Below are positions 24,396 to 32,555 of a stretch of 64,000 bases of DNA, in pieces. The stretch covers positions 62,001 through 126,000 of the forward strand of contig NZ_JABAIH010000005.1 in NCBI RefSeq assembly GCF_012641395.1, read 5' to 3'. A program made the position numbers and the translations under genes. Numbering within the stretch: position 1 is the stretch's first letter; the number at the start of each line of letters is the position of its first letter. The notes under the pieces were generated by a model. The model was given only the letters and a program-made list of their open reading frames with translations. It was not told the DNA's origin and made no database searches. Source of the DNA: Rhizobium sp. P32RR-XVIII. Its GTDB lineage: Bacteria; Pseudomonadota; Alphaproteobacteria; Rhizobiales; Rhizobiaceae.

Positions 24396-25385
24396 CTAAA
24401 AAACGTCGGACGGTCGAATTTGAGTGGATGCAAAGCCGCCGGAAGCGGTTTCCGGGAGCTCTGCCGTGGCGGAGACTGGCGCCTGGCTATCAACCGAAAC
24501 AACGGCAGCAGGAAGCGGCGTGCCGCGCTTCCGCTCACGGGCGAGGGTGAGCAGGCCCGAGCAGATGATCAGCACGATGCCGGCCGCCATCGGCAGGTCG
24601 ATGGTGTCATCGAAGAGGAGATAGCCGAAGGCGATCGCCCAGATCATCTGACTGTACTGCGGTGGTGCGACGAGACTGGCAGGCGCAAAGCGGGCAGCCG
24701 TCATGAGAAGCACGTTGCCGATTGCGCCAAGAATTCCGTAGCTCGCAATGAACAGCCACTCGCGCGGCGTCGGAACAACCACGTTTGAAACCATCAGCAG
24801 GCCGCTGAGGGTCAGTGTACCGAGAAGCCCTGCGCCATAAAGCGAAAGGCGCTTTTCGGCTGGGCCCATGGCCCGCAGGATGACAATCGAGATCGCCGCG
24901 CTCAGACCGCCGATCGCAGCCGCCAGATGGCCGACCGACAATTCGCGAAAACCGGGCCTCAGCACGATCAGCACACCGATGAACCCGATGATGACGGCCG
25001 TCCAGCGCTGCCAGCGCACATCCTCCTTGAGGAAGATGACGGAAAGAATCGTCACGAAGGAGGGGAGCAGGAAGAGAAGGCAGAAGGCTTCCGCCATCGG
25101 CAGCTTCGTGAAGGTGATGATCGAGGCCAGAGCGCCGATTGCCCCGCAGATGAAGCGTAGCATCCACAAGGTGCGGTTCGACGTTCTGGCGATATCCAGC
25201 CATGAATCATTCCGCGCCTTGATGACCGGCAGGACGACCAGCCCGAAGATGGCGCCGATGAATGCCACCTGATAGGGAGGTATCGCTCCGTGTAGAATTT
25301 TGATCGAGGCGTCGCTGAAGGCAAAGACCGCGTAGGCGACGAACGCGACGACGACACCGCGGAGAGGCGAATGGATGGAAGACAT
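24396..25385 (-). CDS. EamA/DMT-family transporter
   Basis: A 329-residue protein with ten hydrophobic helices arranged as two EamA repeats (first repeat from about residue 8, second from about 150). It contains typical segments such as AVIIGFIGVLIVLRPGF at the end of repeat 1 and WAIAFGYLLFDDTIDLPMAAGIVLIICSGL in repeat 2. EamA proteins export amino acids or other metabolites through the inner membrane. The extended C-terminal tail (about 295-329) is polar and unusual for the family. Substrate unknown. Confidence 0.88.
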   Translation of the reverse strand: MSSIHSPLRGVVVAFVAYAVFAFSDASIKILHGAIPPYQVAFIGAIFGLVVLPVIKARNDSWLDIARTSNRTLWMLRFICGAIGALASIITFTKLPMAEAFCLLFLLPSFVTILSVIFLKEDVRWQRWTAVIIGFIGVLIVLRPGFRELSVGHLAAAIGGLSAAISIVILRAMGPAEKRLSLYGAGLLGTLTLSGLLMVSNVVVPTPREWLFIASYGILGAIGNVLLMTAARFAPASLVAPPQYSQMIWAIAFGYLLFDDTIDLPMAAGIVLIICSGLLTLARERKRGTPLPAAVVSVDSQAPVSATAELPETASGGFASTQIRPSDVF

Positions 25386-25491
25386 GTTCTCGAATCGGAT
25401 TTGAGGCAGCTTGTCCCCGCATACTCAAAAATCGCCGGGGAAAGGAGAGACGGTTGCGAATAGCTGGCATGCGAATGCGCGATCCGGCCGT

Positions 25492-25752
25492 TTACTCCAA
25501 TTCACTGCGAATTTCCGTGCTGTATTCCCGATAGATGCTGAGGCAATCCGTGTAGCTCAGCGAACCGTTGTCGCCATAGATGATATGCACGCTCGATGCA
25601 TCCGTCGCGGATTGCTCGGACACGAATAGAATTGCCTCGCCGAGCGACTTGCCCGTTATGGACATGTCGGTGCCGTCATCCTGCGTTATTCCCTTGATAA
25701 TGGCTGCGATCTTGCGATGGCTGAAGACAGCGCGTCGGTCTTCCGGCGTCAT
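25492..25752 (-). CDS. Small hypothetical protein
   Basis: An 86-residue soluble protein (HRKIAAIIKGITQDDGTDMS, GEAILFVSEQSATDASSVHI). GAGGAT precedes the ATG by about 8 nt. No recognised domain. Over 230 bp separate it from the divergent MFS gene; that spacer is AT-rich and holds no other supported gene. Confidence 0.5.
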   Translation of the reverse strand: MTPEDRRAVFSHRKIAAIIKGITQDDGTDMSITGKSLGEAILFVSEQSATDASSVHIIYGDNGSLSYTDCLSIYREYSTEIRSELE

Positions 25753-25985
25753 TGAAATATCCTCGATTGAATTCCCGCAAGGCGAAATTTCGCCGCCCGT
25801 CTACATTAACGTTTGTGAAGCCAATTTGTGCCGTCGATTGATAGGCCATTTCAGCAAATTGGAAATTATGAGCGGCGCTTGGTTGTTTTTGCTTTTCGCT
25901 TCGGCACGAGCGGCGTATCAAAGTGCCTCAATCCTGCCTGACCGCGCGATAAGCGGTTCTTTCCGCAATACTCAGTGACGTATCG

Positions 25986-27431
25986 ATGACCGCTGTACAG
26001 ACGAGTGAAAAGCCGGACGAGGCGGCGAGCGGCCGCCAGGCGAAAATCGTGGCACTGGTGGTCGCCGTATCGTTCTTCATGCAAATTCTCGACGGTACGA
26101 TCGTCGCGACGTCCCTGCCGCAGATGGCGGTGAGTTTTGGTGTGCAGCCGGTCTCCATGAGCATCGGCATCACCGTCTACATGCTGACGATGTCGGCCTT
26201 CATCCCGCTTTCCGGATGGCTCGGCGATCGTTTCGGGGCGCGCCGGGTCTTCCTGGCGTCGATTGCGGTCTTCACCGGTGCTTCGCTCTTTTGCGGCCTA
26301 TCCGGTAGCCTTGCGGAATTCATCGTTGCGCGTGCGATCCAGGGTGCCGGCGCCGCGTTGATGACGCCGGTCGGACGCATCATCGTCTTGAAGAATGCCC
26401 CGAAATCCGAGCTAGTGAACGCGATCGCGCTGATCACATGGCCCGCGCTGACGGCGCCGGTCGTCGGGCCGGTCCTCGGCAGTTTCATCACCACCTATGC
26501 AAGCTGGCACTGGAACTTTCTGATCAATATACCGATCGGGTTGCTCGGCATCGCGCTCGTGCTGCGTTTCGTGCCGGAACAACGCGAGGAGGATGCCGGC
26601 CCCCTCGACATCCTGGGCTTTATTCTGAGTGGCGCCGGCATGACATTCGTGCTCGCCGCGCTCGAGCTCTCGGTAAAGTGGGAGGGCAGCCTGCTTGCCG
26701 TCTTGGCGATGGTTGCGGCGGGTATTGCGCTTTCCGGCATGGCAATCCGGCATTTCCTGCGGGTGAAAAATCCACTGCTCGACCTCTCGGCCTTCAAGGT
26801 CGAGACCTTCGCGATGTCGACGCTTTCCGCGGGCACGGCCTGCCGGCTCGCGGTCAACGCCACGCCCTTCCTGCTGCCGTTGCTGTTCCAGCTCGGTTTC
26901 GGGCTCGGTTCGATTGCTGCGGGGACATATCTGCTGGTTTATTTTCTCGGCAATCTCGGCATGAAGGTCGTGACGACGCCGTTGCTTGCGCGGTTCGGAT
27001 TCCGCAATGTTCTCTGTTTCAACGGATTGATTGCCGCTTGTTCTATCATTGCCTGCGGCTTTTTCACGCCGGCTACGCCGCAAACGGTCATCTACGCAAT
27101 CCTGCTTGTGGCGGGACTTTCGCGTTCGATGCAATTCACCGCGCTGAACACGCTTTCCTTCGCCGACGTCGGTCCGGCGCGGCGCAGTTCCGCGTCGACA
27201 TTGTCAAGCATGCTGCAGCAGCTCTCCATGCTGCTCGGGGTCGCGGTGGCCGCAGCGGTGCTCAATGTCTCCGTTGCGTTGCGTTCAGCGGCAGAGCCTG
27301 CGCTTGCGGATTTCCGCTGGGCTTTTGCTGCAATTGGCCTGATTGGAATCGTTTCATCCTTGCGCTTTCTTAGGCTGCCTGCAGATGCCGGTGCGGAGGT
27401 CTCGAAGCACAAGCGGTACCAAAAAACTTGA
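25986..27431 (+). CDS. MFS transporter of the DHA2 (14-helix) drug-exporter family
   Basis: A 481-residue protein with about 14 hydrophobic helices. Family motifs seen are LDGTIVATSLPQMA in helix 1, the motif A loop GWLGDRFGARRVF, and an ARAIQGAGAALMTPVGR segment in helix 4. DHA2 proteins use the proton gradient to expel drugs, dyes or other organic compounds. No membrane-fusion partner is adjacent. A short basic tail ends the protein. Confidence 0.9.
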   Translation: MTAVQTSEKPDEAASGRQAKIVALVVAVSFFMQILDGTIVATSLPQMAVSFGVQPVSMSIGITVYMLTMSAFIPLSGWLGDRFGARRVFLASIAVFTGASLFCGLSGSLAEFIVARAIQGAGAALMTPVGRIIVLKNAPKSELVNAIALITWPALTAPVVGPVLGSFITTYASWHWNFLINIPIGLLGIALVLRFVPEQREEDAGPLDILGFILSGAGMTFVLAALELSVKWEGSLLAVLAMVAAGIALSGMAIRHFLRVKNPLLDLSAFKVETFAMSTLSAGTACRLAVNATPFLLPLLFQLGFGLGSIAAGTYLLVYFLGNLGMKVVTTPLLARFGFRNVLCFNGLIAACSIIACGFFTPATPQTVIYAILLVAGLSRSMQFTALNTLSFADVGPARRSSASTLSSMLQQLSMLLGVAVAAAVLNVSVALRSAAEPALADFRWAFAAIGLIGIVSSLRFLRLPADAGAEVSKHKRYQKT

Positions 27432-27700
27432 TCTCGGACGGAACTATTCCGGGTCAGGCGCGTTTAGCAGCGGGTTTGCGCATCTTTCCGTTCGCAGTAT
27501 CTTTTCATCCCGCGAGTTGTCCTGCGGGCAGGGTTATATTGCCGCTATGGTTCCAAATTCGAACTTCCTTCGATTGAAGGTCAGGGGGGCGGAGGCTTCG
27601 CCGCCGTTTACGCGCAATGACCGATGCAATACGACATTCGATCGCGGATGCCCTCGCCGCGGGGCCGTTGCGTGGCTGCCTGGCAGCCTCCGGAGGGCGC

Positions 27701-28756
27701 ATGGGTGAAGCTCCCGACGATGCGAAGTCCGAAATCCGCATCCTCTATGTCGACGAGGACGAGATGCTCGGGCTGCTGATGCAAGAACACCTGACCCAGC
27801 ACGGTTTCGAGGTCGAATGGGTGCAGGATGGTGCCGCCGCGCTGCGACGCATCGCTGACGGCGGTATCGACGCGGTGGTGCTCGATCATACGCTGGAAAC
27901 AGAACTTGGCCTTGATTTCCTGCCGCAATTAATGGCGCTGCCTGATCGTCCCCCTGTCGTCTATGCGACGGGCGCCAACGACACCGGCATTGCCGTGGCA
28001 GCGTTAAAGGCGGGTGCGGATGACTATGTGCTCAAGGGCAGTTCCCCCGACTACTTCGATCTGGTCGCGGCGACGCTGGAACAAAGCCTGGAGCGGGCGC
28101 GCTTCCGGCGGGAGACGGCCGAGGCGCAAGAGCTGATCCGCCAGCAGCGGGACCGCGCGGAGCTGCTGCTTGCCGAAGTCAACCATCGCGTCGCGAACAG
28201 TCTCGGCCTCGTCGGCGCACTGATCCGCATGCAGTCGTCGATCTTAACGGACCAGGTGGCGATCGACGCGCTGCATGAAACGCAGTCGCGCATCAATGCT
28301 ATCGCGAGCGTTCACCGGCGTCTTTACGACAGCCGCCAGATCGGCAAGGTCCAGGTTGATGAATATCTCCAGAATTTCCTGAGCGAGCTGGAGGCTTCCA
28401 TTCGCGACGACAAGCGGCCTCACCGCATCGTGCTGACGGCGGGCCCGATCAATCTGCCGACAGACAAGGTCGTCACGCTTGGCCTTATTGTCGGCGAACT
28501 CGTTACCAATGCCTTCAAATATGCCTATCGTGAAGGTGTGCACGGCGAGATTCGGGTTATCGTGGAACGGTTCGATGAGGAGTTGCATCTCGTTGTCGAA
28601 GACGATGGCGGCGGCTTCGATCATTCGAGCCCGGCGAGAGGGAGCGGCCTCGGCACGAAGATTCTGACTGCCATGGCCGCAAGCCTGAAGTCGGAACTCA
28701 CTTATGATCCGGCGTGTCGCGGCACGCGCGCCATTTTGATTTTTCCCGTCAGTTGA
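27701..28756 (+). CDS. Hybrid receiver-histidine kinase (HisKA_2/HWE-type)
   Basis: A 351-residue soluble protein. A receiver domain (about 10-130) has its Asp in VVLDHTLETELG; the HisKA_2-like dimerisation region carries the candidate phospho-His in LLAEVNHRVANSLGLVG; and the ATPase domain has VGELVTNAFKYAY and EDDGGGFDHSS with a GSGLGTKIL lid. The order REC-HK differs from classical hybrids, so the receiver probably controls the kinase. ATG 27701 with GGAGGG upstream is preferred to 27617. The downstream DUF924 gene starts 18 bp later. Confidence 0.88.
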   Translation: MGEAPDDAKSEIRILYVDEDEMLGLLMQEHLTQHGFEVEWVQDGAAALRRIADGGIDAVVLDHTLETELGLDFLPQLMALPDRPPVVYATGANDTGIAVAALKAGADDYVLKGSSPDYFDLVAATLEQSLERARFRRETAEAQELIRQQRDRAELLLAEVNHRVANSLGLVGALIRMQSSILTDQVAIDALHETQSRINAIASVHRRLYDSRQIGKVQVDEYLQNFLSELEASIRDDKRPHRIVLTAGPINLPTDKVVTLGLIVGELVTNAFKYAYREGVHGEIRVIVERFDEELHLVVEDDGGGFDHSSPARGSGLGTKILTAMAASLKSELTYDPACRGTRAILIFPVS

Positions 28757-28774
28757 CCGGTGCTAGGGGGCAAA

Positions 28775-29329
28775 GTGACGATCAGGATATGTGCACCGGA
28801 GGAGGTCTATTCCTTTTGGTTCGAAAGATGCAGCCGCGAAAAGTGGTTTCAGTCGACGCTGTCGCTGGATGAGGAAATTCGAGACCGCTTCCGGGATACG
28901 CACCTGGCGTTGGCGGGAGGCATTATCGGGTCCTGGCATGCCAGCCCCAAGAACCGGCTTGCGGCGGTCATCGTCCTCGATCAGTTCCCTCGGAATATCT
29001 ACCGGAACACACCGCTTGCCTTTGCGACGGATGGATTGGCGCTTCGCGAGGCGAAACTGGCCATCGATGCCGGCGCCGACCGGCTCGTCGATAAAGAATG
29101 CAGGGCGTTTTTCTATATGCCTTTCGAGCATGCCGAAGACATAGCGGCGCAGGAGCAGTCGGTGACCCTGTTTCAGGCGCTAGGTGACGCCGACTATCTC
29201 GACTATGCGATTCGCCATCGCGACGTGATCGCTACTTTTGGCCGGTTTCCGCATCGCAATGCCATCATCGGAAGAGCCTCGACCGCGGCAGAATTGGAGT
29301 ATCTTGCGAAGCCTGGCGCCGGCTTCTGA
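28775..29329 (+). CDS. DUF924 family protein
   Basis: A 184-residue DUF924 protein; diagnostic segments are VYSFWFERCSREKWFQ, VIVLDQFPRNIYRN and FFYMPFEHAEDIAAQEQSV. The fold is helical (TPR-like); function is unknown. GTG 28775 is chosen because AGGGGG lies 5 nt upstream; GTG 28760 would overlap that site. Confidence 0.88.
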   Translation: MTIRICAPEEVYSFWFERCSREKWFQSTLSLDEEIRDRFRDTHLALAGGIIGSWHASPKNRLAAVIVLDQFPRNIYRNTPLAFATDGLALREAKLAIDAGADRLVDKECRAFFYMPFEHAEDIAAQEQSVTLFQALGDADYLDYAIRHRDVIATFGRFPHRNAIIGRASTAAELEYLAKPGAGF

Positions 29330-29417
29330 GAGGCGGAAAAAGAACATCCGCCTTTCTGTCGCCTTTCTTTGCTATAAAACACGGCCTCATCACGAAGAGA
29401 ATCCTAGCGGGGACATT

Positions 29418-31976
29418 TTGCGGCCGAAACTCATTCTGCTCCTGTCATTTCTTTACCTGATTTTTGCGCTGTCTGCTGGCGGTTTGCCTGGCGGCTCCGC
29501 CGCCGCGCAGGAACAGCCGCAAGTTCAGGAGCAGCCGCAAGCGCAGGCTCAGGCACAGCAGGCGCCAGCCCCGGTTGTCGATTCACCGCTCGATCAAGCC
29601 GTCAAGGATATTGAAAAGGCCAAGTCGAAGCTCGCCTCTCTGCAGGAGAGCGTGAAGCAGAACGCCACCGACGACGATGCGCTCGTCGGGCTGTCCGCTC
29701 AGGTGGACGAGTTGGGACGCAATATTCTCGCGAGCTCGGTCACTCTCCGGCCGCGCCTCGAGCAGATCACGAATCGCCTTGCTGAGATCGGCGATCCGCC
29801 GAAGGAAGGGCAGCCGCCGGAAGCGAAGATTGTGACCGACGAGCGAAACGCCCTGATGGCCGAACGTTCGCAGATCAACGCCGTGACCGGCGACGCTGAA
29901 AACCTCTCGCTTGGCATCAACAAGCTGATGAACCAAGTGGCCGAAACCCGCCGCCGTCTCTTTGCCGCGACATTGCTGAGACGCACCGAAGTTTCGGCTT
30001 CTGTTTTCGGCGATGCCGGCACTGCGTTTGTCAAGGAGGTCAGCGAATTCCAGCAGGCGCTTTCGAGCTGGCTTAGTTTCGCGTGGAAGTTCAAACGCTT
30101 CGGGCTGTTTGCGGCAATCTTTATGTCGCTCGGAACGGGCCTGATCATGCTTTCAGGCGGTTACCGCATGTTCGGCCGCTATTTGACGCGGGATGAGGGT
30201 GTTGAGAATCCCTCCTATATCAGCCGGCTCTCCGTTGCCTTCTGGTCAACGCTGATCCGGACATTCGCGCTTGTCGCAGTGCTGGTCACATCATATTTCT
30301 TCCTTAACGGTTTCAATGTGTTGAGGCCGGATATCGCGCCTGTCGTCGCGGCCCTTTTCGCGGCGATCGGACTTATCTATTTCGTTGCCCGATTTAGCAA
30401 TGCAATCTTCGCGCCACGCGAACCACACTGGCGTCTCGTGCGGCTATCGAACCGCGGCGCGCAATCGATCGGCGCATGCCTGCTCGCAATGGCGATCGTC
30501 AACGCCCTCGACTATTTCTTCAGCTCCATCAGCGAGGCCATGGGCTCACCGCTGGTTCTGACTGTCGTCAGGAGTCTGATCGCCGCCTTGATCATTGGTC
30601 TGATCCTGATTGCGGCCTCCTTCGGCCGGCCCATGCTGGCGCGCAGCGGCGACCCGGATGCGCCTGGCCGCCACTGGCCGCGTGGGATGGCGATCATCCT
30701 GCGCCTCCTCGGCTTCGGTCTTATCGTGACGGCATTGACAGGCTATGTCGGCCTTGCGCGCTTTGTGGCGACGCAGCTCATCATCACCGGCGCTATCGTG
30801 GTGACTACCTATATCGGCCTGCTTTTGGGCAAGGCGATTTCCAGGCAAGAGAGTTTCGGCGACACCTTCGTCGGCCGCTTTCTGAGAACCCGCTTCAACA
30901 TGGGACCGGTTGCGATCGACCAGGTCGGCCTCGCAGTTGGCTTCGCGATCTATGGCGTCGCACTCCTGACCGGCATTCCGCTGACCCTGCTGCTCTGGGG
31001 TTTCCATATCCAGGATCTTGAGCTGATCGCCTACCGGCTTCTCACCGAGGTCCGCCTTGGCGGCATCAGCATTTCGCTGCTGGGCATCTTTACCGGCATC
31101 CTGCTCTTTGCCGGCGGCTATCTCGTGACCCGCTGGATTCAGCGCTGGCTCGACAGCAACGTCATGGCGCGAAGCCATGTCGATATCGGCGTGCGCAACT
31201 CCGTAAAGACCGGCATCGGTTATCTCGGCATCGCTCTCGCGTCGATCATCGGCGTTTCAGCGGCAGGGATCGACTTGTCGAACCTTGCACTTGTCGCTTC
31301 CGCCCTCTCGGTCGGTATCGGTTTCGGCTTGCAAAACATCGTCTCGAATTTCGTGTCGGGTCTGATCCTTCTCGTGGAGCGGCCTTTCAAGGTCGGCGAC
31401 CACGTCGTGTCGGGCGCGGCGGAAGGCATTGTCACGCGGATATCTGTGCGTGCAACGGAGATCGAGACTTTCCGGAAACAGTCGATCATCGTGCCGAACT
31501 CCGAACTCATCAACGCTGCGGTCGGAAACTGGACGCATCGCAACAAGATCGGACGTTCGGAGATCCCGGTTTTCGTCAGCTACGATGCCGATCCCCAGAA
31601 GGTCATGGATATTCTGCTCGAACTGGTCAACGAGGCTCCTTTCGTGCTGCGTAATCCGGAGCCGCATGTCGAGTTCCTGCGTTTCGGCACCTACTCGTTG
31701 GATTTCGAACTGCGCTTTATGCTGGCGGATATGGGCGAGGGCCTGAAGGTGAGAAACAACCTACGCATTGCAATCCTCAAACGCTTCAAGGAAGAAGGGA
31801 TCGAAATCCCGTTGCCGCAGAGCGATGTCGTTTTTCACCGTGACAACGCGCCGGTTTCGGCAAAGGAGCCCTCCTTAATGATCGCAGACGAGGGGCAGGA
31901 GGACGAAAGCGAAAGGGACGGCGGAGCGGTGCGCCAGTTGCGGGGCAAGACCGCCGATCGCTCTCTCAAAAGCTAG
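29418..31976 (+). CDS. Large MscS-family mechanosensitive channel (DUF3772 type)
   Basis: An 852-residue protein starting at TTG with GGGGA five nt upstream. It has a signal peptide (residues 1-32, KLILLLSFLYLIFALSAGG), a Gln/Pro-rich low-complexity run, and a periplasmic coiled-coil domain to about 210, then about ten or eleven membrane helices. The MscS pore helix and beta domain are at about 620-720 (LALVASALSVGIGFGLQNIV, FVSGLILLVERPFKVGD, IIVPNSELIN). The C-terminal tail is acidic. Such channels open under hypo-osmotic shock; the big N-terminal part resembles MscK/YbiO-type proteins. Confidence 0.9.
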   Translation: MRPKLILLLSFLYLIFALSAGGLPGGSAAAQEQPQVQEQPQAQAQAQQAPAPVVDSPLDQAVKDIEKAKSKLASLQESVKQNATDDDALVGLSAQVDELGRNILASSVTLRPRLEQITNRLAEIGDPPKEGQPPEAKIVTDERNALMAERSQINAVTGDAENLSLGINKLMNQVAETRRRLFAATLLRRTEVSASVFGDAGTAFVKEVSEFQQALSSWLSFAWKFKRFGLFAAIFMSLGTGLIMLSGGYRMFGRYLTRDEGVENPSYISRLSVAFWSTLIRTFALVAVLVTSYFFLNGFNVLRPDIAPVVAALFAAIGLIYFVARFSNAIFAPREPHWRLVRLSNRGAQSIGACLLAMAIVNALDYFFSSISEAMGSPLVLTVVRSLIAALIIGLILIAASFGRPMLARSGDPDAPGRHWPRGMAIILRLLGFGLIVTALTGYVGLARFVATQLIITGAIVVTTYIGLLLGKAISRQESFGDTFVGRFLRTRFNMGPVAIDQVGLAVGFAIYGVALLTGIPLTLLLWGFHIQDLELIAYRLLTEVRLGGISISLLGIFTGILLFAGGYLVTRWIQRWLDSNVMARSHVDIGVRNSVKTGIGYLGIALASIIGVSAAGIDLSNLALVASALSVGIGFGLQNIVSNFVSGLILLVERPFKVGDHVVSGAAEGIVTRISVRATEIETFRKQSIIVPNSELINAAVGNWTHRNKIGRSEIPVFVSYDADPQKVMDILLELVNEAPFVLRNPEPHVEFLRFGTYSLDFELRFMLADMGEGLKVRNNLRIAILKRFKEEGIEIPLPQSDVVFHRDNAPVSAKEPSLMIADEGQEDESERDGGAVRQLRGKTADRSLKS

Positions 31977-32097
31977 TCGCTTTATTCAGGGATCATTCAG
32001 AGGCTTGTGCTTATAAAGCCTGGGTAATCGGGATTTCGCTGCTGGGGGCAGCAGCGCCGAGATACACCAGGGGAGGGCGCTCGCTGCGCCGCATTGA

Positions 32098-32361
32098 ATG
32101 GCAAGGTTTGCCGTTGCACTGCTTCTTTCACTTCTCGCCGCCGGAGGCGCGCATTCGGCGACAATCACCAACACCAATCCGGCACCGGTCGTCCTTGTCA
32201 TCACCGAAGGCGGCAACCGCGTGGAGGTGGTGGTCGATGCCGGTGCTTCCGAAACGCTTTGCAGCACAGGCTGCTTCATGATGACGCCAGATGGTGACCG
32301 CATCGGTCTTACTGGCGGCGAGACGGTTGATATCGTCAGAGGCGCTGCCGTCATAAAATAG
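32098..32361 (+). CDS. Small exported hypothetical protein
   Basis: An 87-residue protein with a signal peptide (ARFAVALLLSLLAAGGAHSA, cleavage near residue 21) and a mature beta-rich part with two Cys (ETLCSTGCFM) that could form a disulfide. Function unknown. The GGGGAGGG run upstream is too far from the ATG to be a good site. Confidence 0.6.
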   Translation: MARFAVALLLSLLAAGGAHSATITNTNPAPVVLVITEGGNRVEVVVDAGASETLCSTGCFMMTPDGDRIGLTGGETVDIVRGAAVIK

Positions 32362-32414
32362 GCGCTCTCCGAACCTGCGCGTCCCGAAATTTCGCCGGAA
32401 TCACATTTCGCGCT

Positions 32415-32456
32415 TGTCTATTCGCATGTCGTCGCGGCAAGCTTTTCGCATGTCGT
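32415..32456. promoter_or_regulatory. Two identical 12-bp repeats upstream of the demethylase gene (candidate operator)
   Basis: TTCGCATGTCGT occurs at 32421-32432 and again at 32445-32456, 24 bp apart, about 100-135 bp before the dehydrogenase start. The first copy is preceded by TGTCTATTCG overlap, which is repeated upstream of the GATase1-AraC regulator gene (38642-38651); that region also has a 10/12 match to the 12-mer in the opposite orientation (38685-38696). Confidence 0.55.
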
Positions 32457-32555
32457 AAACAGGCGTTTGGGGAACCGTGCCTCACTGCATAGTCCCGAAT
32501 AGTGATTTTCGTCCGGCCCTTCCGGATGCTCAGTTGAACAGAGGGTAATTTCTCC